Of a stretch of 64,000 bases of DNA, positions 1 to 10,925 are shown in pieces. Position 1 is the first letter of the stretch, and each line of letters opens with the position of its first letter. The stretch comes from Biscogniauxia marginata (Eukaryota > Ascomycota > Sordariomycetes > Xylariales > Xylariaceae), in assembly GCA_022695795.1 (NCBI GenBank), contig MU404069.1:62001-126000 (forward strand), written 5' to 3'. Both the position numbers and the translations under genes were made by a program. The notes below the pieces were generated by a model. The model saw only the letters and a program-made list of their open reading frames with translations, did not search any database and was not told the origin of the DNA.

Positions 1-832
1 CCCGCTGTCGCAGTAGGATGCTCGGCGACAATAGCTGCGGCGGATGTAGCAACATGGCCGCCGCCGATCTGCTTGAAGCTCTGTATGACAGCAGTCGCGG
101 AGACGCTCTCGATGACAGCCTATTGTACAATGTTAGGGAGAACTGCAAATTATAGTGCTTAAGCGAGTACTTGAAGGGGGGAGGGCTTACCTTAGACGGG
201 GCAACCTCAACCGCCGCGTACGAGGTTTGGACCGCGTCCGACTGCACCGCAAGGCTCGGCAGCTGCACTAGGGTAGCGCTCGCGGTCTCCTGGACGGCGG
301 CGGATTCTTTTCCGTCCCCGAGGCCGGGGAGAGCGACGAGTCCGCCGGCGGTGACCTGCGCGGCGGGAAGGGCGACTAGGCCCCCAGCCTGTGCTCCTTT
401 TTCTTCTTTCTCACCAGCATCCTCCTCTTTTTCTTCTTCTTCTTGCTGCCCCTTGAACTGATCTTTGAACTGTTGTTGTTGTTCTTTCTTTCCAGCATCT
501 TCGTCTTCGTCTTCTTCTTCTTCTTGTTGCTCTCCCTTGAATTGACCTTTGAACTGCTGCTTCTCCGACTCTTCATCGTCAGAGTCGTCGTCGTCGTCGT
601 CATCAGAGCCGCCTTTGAAGCCCTTGAAGCCCTGCAGCTGCTGGCCGGCAGCGCCCTTCGATTCGGCGTCTCCCTCGCCAGCCTTGTTCAAGAACTGACC
701 GCCCGACGAAGAGTCGAACCCGCGAAAGCCTTGGATTCCGGTGCCATCTTGAGACGGCGCCGCGTAGACCCCGCTGTGCATGGCGGTAGCGAACACAACG
801 GCCAAAGCCGCGGTCAGGTGTGAATGTCTCAT
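1..832 (-). CDS. Secreted acidic low-complexity repeat protein (partial, 3' end off window)
   Basis: Not a family I can name. Two exons are visible: 832..191 and 119..1, joined in phase 0 across a 71-nt intron (GTAAGC donor, AATAG acceptor); the gene runs off the left edge. The ATG at 832 opens a clear signal peptide (MRHSHLTAALAVVFATAMHSGVYA, cleavage before APS), so the product should enter the secretory pathway. The mature part contains a poly-Asp block, then two imperfect copies of a unit built on QFKGQFKG followed by a long Glu/Asp/Gln run, then a GGLVALP motif repeated twice, then an Ala/Val/Ser-rich tail continuing into exon 2. The composition (very acidic, with FKG spacers and no cysteines in the visible part) suggests a disordered wall- or matrix-associated protein or a secreted effector-like protein. 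That role is inference. Confidence 0.75.
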   Translation of the reverse strand, partial: MRHSHLTAALAVVFATAMHSGVYAAPSQDGTGIQGFRGFDSSSGGQFLNKAGEGDAESKGAAGQQLQGFKGFKGGSDDDDDDDSDDEESEKQQFKGQFKGEQQEEEEDEDEDAGKKEQQQQFKDQFKGQQEEEEKEEDAGEKEEKGAQAGGLVALPAAQVTAGGLVALPGLGDGKESAAVQETASATLVQLPSLAVQSDAVQTSYAAVEVAPSKVSPPPFKYSLKHYNLQFSLTLYNRLSSRASPRLLSYRASSRSAAAMLLHPPQLLSPSILLRQR

Positions 833-2905
833 CTTGTAAGCGGACTTTTTTTCTTTCCAACTCCTTTATTCGTTTTCTGTCAAGTACAGTAGACTAAGAG
901 ACCAGCCCGGTTGAGAGAATCTCGAGAAGGTGAGTGTATATTAGAGTAAGGTGATCAGGAAGATGTATGTGAAAAGAATGAATGAATGAATGACTGCTCA
1001 ACAGTCTCTCTAGCTATCCAGTAAACGAAGTGAAGATGAGAAAGGAACAGAAGAGGAAAAGAACGACAGTGGATGAATGAGTGTAAGTCCAAGGGAAAAC
1101 AGGTTAACCACGAATGAGGAGTTTGTAATTTGGGCGGGAAGGAGAGGAGCCGTGAGAGGTGGCGGGCGAAGCCTTTACTGAGATTTGGGTTATATGTTAT
1201 TACTTAACCTGTTCATACTGCTAATTGGGCACATGAGATGGTTGTGTCCGTCTAGGTGCTTGGCATCCTGTTTCTCGAGTCCCCTTTCGAATGATTTGCG
1301 GTGATCAGAGTCTGAGCTTAAGGACCATCATCCCACCCATCCCAGACGTGGACATAGGATAAAGCTTGGCTTCTCGTTCTTGACAATGCCTAAATCACTT
1401 GGTTTTACCTATCAGTAAGACGAGGCACGCCCAGTTCCCCCCAACGAGCTTGTCCCTCTAGTATGAATATAATATCCCTAGATACTCTCCTGAGCAAGAC
1501 GAAGCTCGAAGCGCGAGTCTTAGCCGTCGCGAGCTCACTAACACGAAGTAGCGAACCCACGTGTATAGAATGTGGCCCTCGAGTTCGCCAGGCATTGTGT
1601 TCCGTGGAAAGCAACATCCATGCGTAACTCAGAGTCCACAATGTGCAGAAGGAAGTCGAAACGACTTCATACCTCGCTCGTCCAAAAGTGACCTGCGAAC
1701 TCCTACCTAGCTGGTGTAAGAGGTTTCATTGAGCCCACATAAGCACACAACACGCCGGGGGGTCCTCCCCGTTTTCGTGGAGCATTGACGAGGACAGGCC
1801 GGCGAATACCTAAGGTGGCTAGGCTTGACAGGCCAATGAATAAGCTTGTTGGTAGCGGTTTCATCTGATCGCCCCTAGGAATGCGGCTCAAGTCGAGCCG
1901 TACTGCCGTGGTGCCCAGATACCTAGCCCATGTGCGTCCTAGGTAGCACGGAACGATGACGAGCCGTCATGCATTTGCCGAATCAGGATGCTTGGGTTGC
2001 CTTACCTGCCAACCAACCCAGCTCGGCGTTAAGTCACAAGTTTACTGGGTTAACAATACATAGGAATAAGAGACCATTCCTCCTTAACCCTACTACAACA
2101 TAGATAAAATATACAATCAGCTTCTGACTGAAGTGGAAAATATAGGAAAGTACAAAGTAAAAGAAGCAACCTTGGTGTAGTCATGATAACCTCTAGAAAA
2201 TAAACTCGAGAGGTGAAGAAAGAAAAAAAGAACGTCTGTCCGTCCGTCTGTGCTGTCCTCCCCTGCCAGATATGAAACACGCCTCATCGGTAAAGTCATA
2301 CTATAAATCAACCTCACGTCTCGAGCGGAGCACGGGGAGCCTTGGCATCGCCCCTTACCCCATACCCCTTACCCATCAAGCCGTTAGAGATGAAGATGGA
2401 GAAGGCAAGGTAAAGAAAAAGAGGCTTGCTCCATTAACCTAGCTTGTATTATGCTTGAGGGAGTGGAGAGGGGCCAAGATCCCCCTGATGAATAAAGATG
2501 CTCGACTTCATTATATGGACGTTGACAACGTGCACTTGGATAGGACAGAAAATAATGAACCCAATTGGGGCTTAATCCCTCCCTTTCCCTGTGTCCTACA
2601 AGAGAAGACTATGTAGGTAAGAATATATCTTAAAGTTTACCCCTAGAGGTAAGAACAATCCCATAGTAACAGACTTCGCTCCTTTAAACGTACATCATCA
2701 TCCGTCGCTAATGGGATATTGTAACATCTCTCGAATGTCAACTGTAAGAAAATCCCACGTTCTTACCAACAACGCCCATTCGTACTGTAGCTTTGCCTGG
2801 GGTTGTTTCCCCTACACAAATGGATCCACTTCTAGTGAACATGTTTGATTCTTGCTCCGCTTGATATTGACAGAACCCGAATGCAAAGCTCATCTTCTAC
2901 ATGTT
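833..2905. other. Gene-free stretch, 2.1 kb
   Basis: Promoter side of the secreted protein and 3' side of SSR4. It holds a (GAAT)n microsatellite near 976-993 and a CACGTG at 1558-1563. Short open frames at 1405-1641 and 1703-1891 (minus) have no recognisable domain and no splice structure, and I do not call them genes. Otherwise I see nothing in it. Confidence 0.55.
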
Positions 2906-5114
2906 CTACATGTTTCCTTCGGCAGGGGTATCCTCACCGCCTTGAGCGTCCACTCCGTGGAAGGCATCGCCAAAGGCAGAATCCTCCATGTTGAGGTCTA
3001 GACTTTCACCTAGATCGCCTGGTGTTCCACTACTGAATCCGGCTAAGACATCTCCTGCAGTATTCAAATCGTCGAGGGAGCTAAAGTCGTTTTGGTCTCC
3101 CTCAAAGCCCATCGAGGGAGTCCCTGCCGCTGACGCTTGCTTGCTGTCAGCATTTGTAGCCTTTTGGGCCTCGCCCGAGGGGGCTGCATTAGCGGTAGCA
3201 TCTGGCGTAGCTCCGCCTTTAGGAACAACAACCCAATCACCACTTTCTGTGCCCTGATCGGGAGCTGTTCCGGTTGACTGTCCCGTTACGTCCGTCCCAT
3301 CCATCTTCACGTCTGTATCCTGATTAGCTGGCACAGCCTGCTGCGGCGGCGTATGTGGTGAGGGAGCGTTGATGTTTGCAGGAGTAGCGGCGCTAGAGTG
3401 AGCAGTGGAGAGCTGGGGTTGGGGTGTTGAAGTGGAAGAGGCGCCTGTATGCATCTGGTCTAGAAGTCCAGCAGCTGTTCCTCCCATGTCAATGTCAGAA
3501 TCGCCCATCATAAAGCCGCTATGCTGAGAGCCGGCATGAGAAGGCTGGCGTGACATCGTCCCGCTTCCATTCGCTGCGGCATTCTGAGTGCCGCCAGTAG
3601 TTGGTTGCGGGACAGATGTGTCCAATCCTGGCTCAGGGGCCGGCTCCTGGTAACCACCAGCGTGAATCCTTCTCAAGTCGTGAATGACCTCAGCGTGCCG
3701 GCCTAGATGGGCTTCCACCTGAGAAACTATATCATCAACCTTCTTACTATGTTTTGAGGGCCACCGGTTTGCGCCATCTTCACTATCTTCTATCCGGCCC
3801 TCTAGACGTAAGCCATCCGGGCCGGGCTCATCCACAGCTAACCGCAGCTCTCGCTCAGCACTGGTAAGGAATGAGTTGTGCTTGAATTTAGCCATCTTCT
3901 TAATGTGATCGGCTTTCATCTTCTCAAGCTCCGCTTTTGTCGCATCAATCCTATCATTAACTCGTTTTCGAAATTCGGCGGCAAGGTCAGGATCTAGGTG
4001 GGTCGAAGCGGGCTTTGCGGGAGGTTTAGCAAGGGCGTTAGGACCTTGTGCCTCAAAGATACCGTCTGTTAGATTAGATAGCTCGCCTTTGAGACCTAGT
4101 CCGAGATCGGCAAATCCAATCTGGCCCATCCTGTAGGGTGATGACAGGATCTCCTCCATCCACTCATGGTTTTGACGGTACCGACTTAAACTGACCTCTC
4201 GGGGCGTAAGGTGGTCAAAAAGGTCGCCACGAGAGGTATCTTCGTCGTCATCGTAGGCGCTATCCGGCTGGGGGAATGGTGCCATGGCTGGAGCAGCCTG
4301 ACTGTGGGCAGCCTGCGCGGTCCTGGCGCGCTTAGATGGTGGCCCGCCAGCAGCCGGCGGATGGGGAGGATATGCCATGGTCTGAGGAACACCTCGGTTC
4401 ACGGCATACATCTGCTGGCGTGATGGCTCTCGGGGCCAGGTAATTTGCGGCCAGTTCACCCGGTCACCGAGAATAAATTCCTTCCGCTGAATTTGCCCGC
4501 ACCGCTGGAGAATAGCGCGGGTTTCGAGTATAGCCTGTGTTCTAGGATCGGTTCGGATCATCTGGACGGGGAGGCGCTCATTGTTGTCAACCGGGCCGTA
4601 GTGTACAATCCAGAGACTCGGGTCAACCTGAGGAGCGTTCGGGTTTGGAGGATTCGCAGGCATGAGTCGGAAGCGACGCCGAGAATGGGTGGCTACGTGG
4701 TCACCGTATGCGAATCCATGTTTGTGAAGGTACATCTCCAGAATCTGGCTTGGTTAGCAAGACTTGGAAGCTGTTCGAGAGGACAACCGGCTCGTGACAT
4801 ACCACACCATTTCCCACATTAGTATAATGAAATTCTTCTTGGGCGGGCCATATGAACCCATCGCTGGCAAAGTGAGTTCCCATCAATTGCAACGGCTGCC
4901 ATGTCAAGTATATTGTGCCGTTGTCTGGCTTGTCAATGAGGTTCCAGAAGAACGGAGCGGTATCGCGGGCGATTTTGGGGGCTTGCATCAACCAGTTGGT
5001 GACCTCGGGCGGCTGTACCTGTGCCTTGGTGGTATAGCGATAGGTTGAGATGAGGTGAACGTGCGGGAGCAGTTCTCTGTTGACCGCGTAGCTGGGATCG
5101 CTGATCGCTGACAT
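2906..5114 (-). CDS. ssr4: SWI/SNF and RSC chromatin-remodelling complex subunit Ssr4
   Basis: Fungal subunit shared by the SWI/SNF and RSC ATP-dependent nucleosome remodellers (Ssr4 family, formerly DUF1750), acting in the nucleus. Exons 5114..4803 and 4744..2906, phase-0 junction over a 58-nt intron with GTATGT donor; 716 aa. The conserved N-terminal domain covers about residues 1-190: the HLISTYRYTTKAQVQPPEV stretch, APKIARDTAPFFW, IYLTWQP, LEMYLHKHGFAYGDHVATH and DPSLWIVHYG follow in order. After this comes a charged coiled region (about 290-420, with KAELEKMKADHIKKMAKFKH) and a long Ser/Thr/Gly/Asn-rich C-terminus ending in an acidic tail. I chose the ATG at 5114 because the frame extends upstream only through a TTG at 5135. 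A CACGTG element lies about 310 nt upstream. Confidence 0.9.
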
Positions 5115-5910
5115 TGTGCTTCGCCGAGATGCCAACTAAAACCGTCAATTGCCTGGTTTGATTGCAAGGAAAGAGAGTTTCATTGATGGGCCACTTCGGG
5201 AAACTTCTGGAGGCGGAGATGTATCGCGACGGTAAATCCAGAGCTCACGGCGCAAAAGTGCGGGTTCGGGAATGAGGCTCGCAAAGTTTCCAATTTGGAC
5301 GGTCGCGAAAATGCGCGACGAAGCTTTTGCCTTGGAATCTTCAAGCGTGTTATTAGTCCCGGCGGATTTGAGGCTGGTGCCAAGCCGTGGCTGGTACATC
5401 TGTGGCTAGGTGGATCTATACGAGTCACGTGTAATGCCCGGTTGATCCTGGAAAAGCGGAAAATGGGTACCTACGTACCTACAGTGAGAGTTCACGTAAT
5501 ATTTAAGGTCATCTACACCATCCATCGCCTTTCTAAAGGCAATGTGTAAGTCAAACTTACTAGAGTAGGACACATTCATAGAGCAAGACCATTACTTTCA
5601 GGTCATCTCACTCGAACCCCCACGTTCAGTCTTAATTGGATGGGATTTTCAATGGGAACTATGCAGGTTCTACTAACATTATCTCATATCCTGAAGGCCT
5701 CCCACCTTTAGCACCATTCTTGGGCTTGACCGTTGCTGGCTTCTCACCAGCTTTCCACGGGATTTTTTTCCCTCCCTCGACGACAACTTAATGTCAATCA
5801 TACTATAGTTGATGCCTATTCCCTTTTCCGTCTATCTAAGCTAGGCTTACCCATATGCTAACCCTGCCATTGGTATATATGCTGGCAGTCTCTCTACTAA
5901 CCCCTGATAT
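5115..5910. other. Intergenic region, SSR4 promoter and 6PGDH 3' flank
   Basis: SSR4 reads away to the left and 6PGDH ends here from the right, so the stretch is SSR4 promoter plus 6PGDH 3' UTR. A GTCACGTG element at 5424-5431 is the only motif I pick out. The short minus-strand frames at 5145-5428 look like shadow ORFs. Confidence 0.5.
5424..5431. promoter_or_regulatory. GTCACGTG (Cbf1/bHLH-type) element upstream of SSR4
   Basis: The E-box core CACGTG is preceded by GT, matching the RTCACRTG consensus known for the fungal centromere/promoter factor Cbf1. It lies about 310 nt upstream of the SSR4 start. Function is inferred from the motif only. Confidence 0.4.
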
Positions 5911-7844
5911 TTAAGCTTGGTATGTGGAAGCGGAGACGTTACCTCCCCGACCAGTCCAGTTAACATGGATGTACTGGCCCACGGGGTACTTCTCAGTGGC
6001 AGCCTCCGGCTTGACCTGGAATGTATGGGCACCAAAGTAGTCACGTTGGGCCTGGAGCAGGTTGGCGGGCAGGTCCTTCGTGCGGTATCCATCAAACCAT
6101 GACAGCGCCGTCGAGAAAGCTGGCGTCGGAATACCGAGAAGGGCAGCCTTAGCCACAACATCTCTCCAGCCAGGTTGCGCCGTGTGGATGGCATTGTTAA
6201 AGAAATCGTCAAACAACAAGTTCTCAAGGTCGGGGTTGTTTCGGTACGCAGCCGTGATGTCCTTCAAGAAGACGGAACGGATAATGCAACCTCCTCTCCA
6301 CATCAACGCGATCGAGGGCTTGTTGAGCTTCCATCCAAAATCCTTCGCGGCCTAGACGACATGGTCAATATATTGCTTAAACCTAGAAGAAAGATCAGGG
6401 TGTATTGTGCCCACTTACCTCTTGCATTAGCATGAAGCCTTGCGCATACGAGATGATCTTGGACGCGTATAGAGCTTGCTCGAGGTCATCAAGGAATTGC
6501 TCCTTGTTGCCCTCAAACTTGCTCGACCGACCGATGTACTGGAGCTTCTGAGATGCAGTAGTTCGTTCCGCCTTTATCGAAGACAAGCAACGAGCAAGCA
6601 CAGCCTCGGCAATCAGAGTGACAGGCATTCCAAGGTCTAGGGCGTTAATGGCGGTCCACTTGCCAGTACCCTTCTGGCCGGCCTGGTCAAGGATCTTCTC
6701 AACCAGGGGTGTTCCATCGTCATCGTTGAAGTACATAATATCACGGGTGATCTCGATGAGGAAGGAGTCCAAGACGCCCTTATTCCACTTGGCGAAAACA
6801 TCGCCCATCTCCTTGTTGGTCAGACCTAGACCACGCTTCATGATATCATACGCCTAGCGCATTCAGTTAGTTTTACCGCCAGCACACGTTAGCCTAATGG
6901 GAAGGTACCTCGCAGATAAGCTGCATATCACCGTATTCGATACCGTTGTGGACCATCTTGACGTAGTGGCCAGCACCCTCGTCACCAACCCACTCACAGC
7001 AAGGCTCATCGCCACTCTTCGCAGAGATACCCTGGAAGATGTCCTTGATGAAGGGCCAGGCCTCCTCGTTACCACCAGGCATGATGGAAGGACCATACCG
7101 GGCACCCTCTTCACCACCGGACACACCAGAGCCGACGAAGCGGATTCCCTTGGTGTTGAGGTACTTGGTTCGGCGGTTGGAGTCCGGGAAGTGAGAGTTA
7201 CCACCGTCGATGATGATGTCGCCCTTCTCCAGGAGAGGAAGCAATGTCTCAATCCAGTCGTCTACGGCCTTGCCAGCCTGGACGAGAAGCATGATACGGC
7301 GGGGCGTCTTGAGCTTGGAGACAAAGTCCTCGTTGGAGTGGGCACCGACAATAGACTTGCCCTTGGCCTCGTTTGCCAAGAATCGGTCGACCTTGGAGAC
7401 GGTTCGGTTGTAGGCGCAGATGGTGAAGCCGTGGTCGGCCATGTTCAGAATCAAGTTCTGGCCCCTAAGAAACAGTGAGCATGCCAGATGTCAGCAGGTG
7501 GGGAGATGGCAACGTACATGACGGCCAAGCCAATGAGGCCGAGATCAGCACTTTCGGAATAGTTAGCATAGCTTCAATGGCGGCATGAGTAGCTGGTAGA
7601 AGACGGTGATGCGCAGCGACGAGGGGGGGAAGAAGCTCGCCTTCCACCGCCGAAAGAGTTTGTTATGTTGACAAGACGAGCCCTACAGGACCCGACAAGT
7701 CGTTTCAGTCACATATGTCGCGGGTGTTGAGGGCAAATTGGGAGAAGCCGGAATGACCGGCGGGGTGGTGGGGTGGCAAGCCTCTTCTCTTTGCTGCTGA
7801 TGAGGGGTATTGAGAGGAGAGTAGACTTACACGGGGCCGGACAT
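5911..7844 (-). CDS. gnd1: 6-phosphogluconate dehydrogenase, decarboxylating
   Basis: Cytosolic pentose-phosphate enzyme that converts 6-phosphogluconate and NADP+ to ribulose-5-phosphate, CO2 and NADPH (EC 1.1.1.44). Five exons: 7844..7831, 7550..7518, 7464..6909, 6853..6419, 6351..5911; 492 aa, the normal family length. The first exon is only 14 nt and the second 33 nt. Together they encode [16 protein letters not shown], which carries the start of the NADP-binding GxAxxG loop (GLAVMGQNL, completed by exon 3). Also seen: [33 protein letters not shown], the catalytic-lysine helix [18 protein letters not shown], the PROSITE signature [11 protein letters not shown], and the C-terminal NWTGRGG tail. 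All junction phases agree. Intron 1 (280 nt) is long for this window, a pattern often seen near strongly expressed fungal genes; a regulatory role is only a guess. Complete and apparently functional. Confidence 0.97.
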
Positions 7845-9761
7845 GATTGCGGTGTTGCTCAAGTCTCAATTCCACAAGAGAAAATCTGCTGGAGCGAAGT
7901 GAGATTGGAGCTTTTCGTTGGGTAGCTTTGGGAAAAGTACGGATGTAGAGTTTTGATTTGGAAGAAAAGAAGGCAGACGGCAAGACGGCAGGAAGAGTTG
8001 GTGCGGTTTTCTATTAGTGATGGAGGGGTCAAATATGCAGGTAATGCATACAATATGTAATTAAGACGATGACGGCAAAGCAAGCAGTCACCTTATCGGG
8101 TGGGACCATCGGGCTTACTCAGGGCCCGGCCTAAAACTACCACCTGATGGAACCTGTCGCTTGAAGACTTGCATGGAGTTTGCATTAAATTGATCGATCC
8201 TCTCTGTATCAGCACTAACAAACATCCTGCCCTCAGATTTCTCTTGACCTAGTTAGCTGGCTGGCTGGCCTCGCCTCACTGGTGTTTCGTAATTCACCTG
8301 GATAGGCGTTTCGGCTGTCATGTGTACTTGGAGATCCATAGCACATGTGGGTCCCCGTCTCTTCATGTTCTAACCTGCCGTACTTACACAGTACATTTAG
8401 TACGTGAACTATTTCCTGTAACCTAGGCCTTTTCCGATGCTGGCGTAGAAGCAATAGCAAACTAACTAATGCAGTAGGTATGTATATGAGATCATTTCTG
8501 GTTCCCAAGTAATCTATTTAAGATCAAGCCGCAGTCTTAGTATACGGGTGATGCTTACCTACCTATCTTTCTCGTTCCAAAAGCCACACTGCTAACCAGG
8601 GGCTCGCTCATGTTACAGTTACAGAGGAGACATTGGATTTTACGCATAGCGATATTTCTTGTACTACTCAATTACACAGGGCGTGGAATTTTCATGCAAC
8701 CTGCAACCCCTGAGTAGCCAAGGGCCTCCTGAAAAGCCGACGGAGGAGTTGTCGAGAAGCAGACTTTTTAGGCTATCAATCGTCGCGTGAATTCCGGTGA
8801 ATTGCCCCCCCGACGACACATCTGGACCCGAGCGGCGAAAATGTCGCAAAAAAGGCTATGCATGTCCCCGCCTGACATACGCGCCTTAGCTTCCCGCAAG
8901 GGCAGCAGGAGGATCAGGAGGGGCTCCGGTGGGCGGGCCGATGTGGATGATGTTACTGATGCAAACTCGCTTCAAGTTTGATGCGAGGCTACAAAATTGC
9001 CTCATGGAGACGCCCGAGCGACAGAGAAGACGAGCTAGTCAAGCTGGCCAATAGTATTTTGGCCTGGATCCCGAGACAACATGCCGTCGGCCCTTTCAGC
9101 GGGTTTCCGGGCCTCCATGGAAAGTTGCGGGTTGTTTGTTACAAATCCAACTAATGCCCTGAACTTGGCATTCGGACATGTCGGTAATAGCGATGGAAAA
9201 AGCAAGTTATGAATGGCATCAGATAAGCATTATGTGAGAAAGAAATATCCTAGACAGGATTGTCTATTGTGTCTACCTACCTAAGGTAGGTAATCAGTCT
9301 ATAGTCGTGTATGAGGTAGGTAAGTAATTAGTGAAGATCAAGTTGCACAAGCATTGTCACACTATTTAGTTCAAGCTTATAATACCTAAATCTAACAATT
9401 TCTTACTTTATGTACGCTTCCGCATGTCACGTGACAGAAAGATATCATGCGCCACAGCGCCACAGAAATCATGGATCCATTCAATCCGGGGTGGATCCAC
9501 CGCAGGTTAAGGTCAAGTGTGGCTGGCTGCATCGAAGACTCCTCTATGGAACTTCCATTTTCATTCTTGCCAACACCACCGAGCATATACTCCTATGCAA
9601 CACGACATCTCCCTCCACGCTGAGTCCTTCCAACGTCGTGATAAGTGCGGGATATAATAGAGTATAGAAGAGGCTTTTTGCAATCTGCTAGGCAAACCCA
9701 GCTCACAGGTACGTGTAGCCCCGAACAAAGAATACCACGTCGGGCACACAGCAAATTCATC
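7845..9761. other. Divergent intergenic region, 6PGDH / RBM42
   Basis: A 1.9-kb region upstream of both genes. It contains CCTACCTAAGGTAGGTA-type tracts around 9275-9325, the TGTCACGTGACA palindrome at 9425-9436, and only short, unconserved-looking frames (for example 8787-8981 plus, 8233-8508 minus). No gene called. Confidence 0.5.
9425..9436. promoter_or_regulatory. Perfect 12-bp palindrome TGTCACGTGACA (Cbf1-type) upstream of RBM42
   Basis: A perfect dyad centred on the E-box CACGTG, which contains GTCACGTGAC and so matches RTCACRTG on both strands. It is about 330 nt upstream of the RBM42-like start and about 1.6 kb upstream of 6PGDH. Binding by a Cbf1/bHLH factor is an inference from the motif. 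Confidence 0.5.
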
Positions 9762-10925
9762 ATGTCGTATCCGCCACCTCCAGGCTCGAATTCGTCCTCC
9801 CTCCCACCGCGTCCGCCTCCCTCCAGGGTCTCAGGCTTCAAGCCGGCCTTCTCACAAGCGCCGCCTCCGACACACACGCCGAGCCCCGGTGCCCGAGGCA
9901 CGCCTTACGCGGCTCCGTCTGCCTACTCCAGTGCACCAAGCTATGCAGGCACACCCGCGGCTGCACCTCGATATGGGGCGCCTCCCTCGACATATCAATC
10001 GTACGCGCCGCAGGGGCAGATGAGCGGCGCCAACTATCCGGCGCAAGCGGCCCCGGGAAACCCATACTCGTATCCTCAACAACAGGGCTATCAACAACAA
10101 AACTACTATGGCCCGCAGGCAGGCGGCGGCGGTCCCTCCTACGCCGCTGCGCCTCAAATCCGCAACCCCTTCCCGGCCCCGACTCAAGCCAAAGCCGATG
10201 ACTACGACCCAGATATGGCGGCGCAGATCGCGAACTGGCAGAGCGCATACGTGAAGGATCCAAAAGATGGCGGCAACGGCCCAACAGCAGGGGTTCCGGG
10301 ACGACCTGGCACTATAGCACCTGGCGCCATGACATACTCGGCGGATGCGCCCAACCGGGTAGCTGAAGCGGCGAACCCGGTAGCCGCGCCGGTGCCCGGT
10401 GAAAAGAAGAAAACTGTTGTACGAGCGGGCGGTGGACAGAAGTGGACGGACGACAGCCTTTTGGAATGGGACCCCTCACACCTGCGTCTTTTCGTGGGCA
10501 ATTTGGCCGGCGAGACCACAGACGAAAGCTTGTTCAAAGCCTTTTCGCGTTGGAAGTCGCTTCAAAAGGCGCGCGTCATCCGCGACAGGGTGACGAGCAA
10601 GTCGAAAGGGTACGGATTCGTGTCTTTTAGCGACCCAGACGAGTTCTTCTCAGCCGCCAAGGAGATGAACGGCAAATACATCCAGAGTCACCCCGTAGTG
10701 GTGCGCAAGAGCACCACAGAGATCAAGCCGCAGACTGTCAAGGATAAACACAGTAACAATAAGTGGAATAAAAATAAGAACAAGAACAAGAATCGCAATG
10801 GTAACGGCGGCGGTGGCGGAGGAGGAGGACGCGAGGGGAGCTTCGAGCCCAACCTCGGTCCTACAGGAGGAGGCGTGTTTAAGCCCGGGCAAAAAACTAA
10901 GGGTGGCCTGAAGATAATTGGTTGA
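9762..10925 (+). CDS. RBM42-like RNA-binding protein (single RRM)
   Basis: Intronless, 387 aa. The N-terminal ~240 residues are Pro/Ala/Gln/Tyr-rich and disordered (MSYPPPPGSNSSS start). One RRM follows at about residues 240-322: HLRLFVGNLAG is the RNP2-containing strand and GYGFVSFSD the RNP1 strand. The tail is basic, Asn/Lys-rich (NNKWNKNKNKNKN) and then polyglycine, ending FKPGQKTKGGLKIIG. A Pro-rich N-terminus, a near C-terminal RRM and a K/G tail match the RBM42 family, nuclear pre-mRNA-associated proteins. I start at the ATG at 9762; the frame is open back to 9645, but that part reads as 5' leader. Confidence 0.88.
   Translation: MSYPPPPGSNSSSLPPRPPPSRVSGFKPAFSQAPPPTHTPSPGARGTPYAAPSAYSSAPSYAGTPAAAPRYGAPPSTYQSYAPQGQMSGANYPAQAAPGNPYSYPQQQGYQQQNYYGPQAGGGGPSYAAAPQIRNPFPAPTQAKADDYDPDMAAQIANWQSAYVKDPKDGGNGPTAGVPGRPGTIAPGAMTYSADAPNRVAEAANPVAAPVPGEKKKTVVRAGGGQKWTDDSLLEWDPSHLRLFVGNLAGETTDESLFKAFSRWKSLQKARVIRDRVTSKSKGYGFVSFSDPDEFFSAAKEMNGKYIQSHPVVVRKSTTEIKPQTVKDKHSNNKWNKNKNKNKNRNGNGGGGGGGGREGSFEPNLGPTGGGVFKPGQKTKGGLKIIG

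Noticed and set aside
1405..1891. Two minus-strand short frames (78 and 62 codons) in the left gene-free region
   Set aside because: No domain, no splice consensus joining them, and unremarkable composition; likely chance frames.
9645..9761. Upstream extension of the RBM42 reading frame (39 codons)
   Set aside because: Composition looks like leader, and the ATG at 9762 begins the expected Pro-rich N-terminus.
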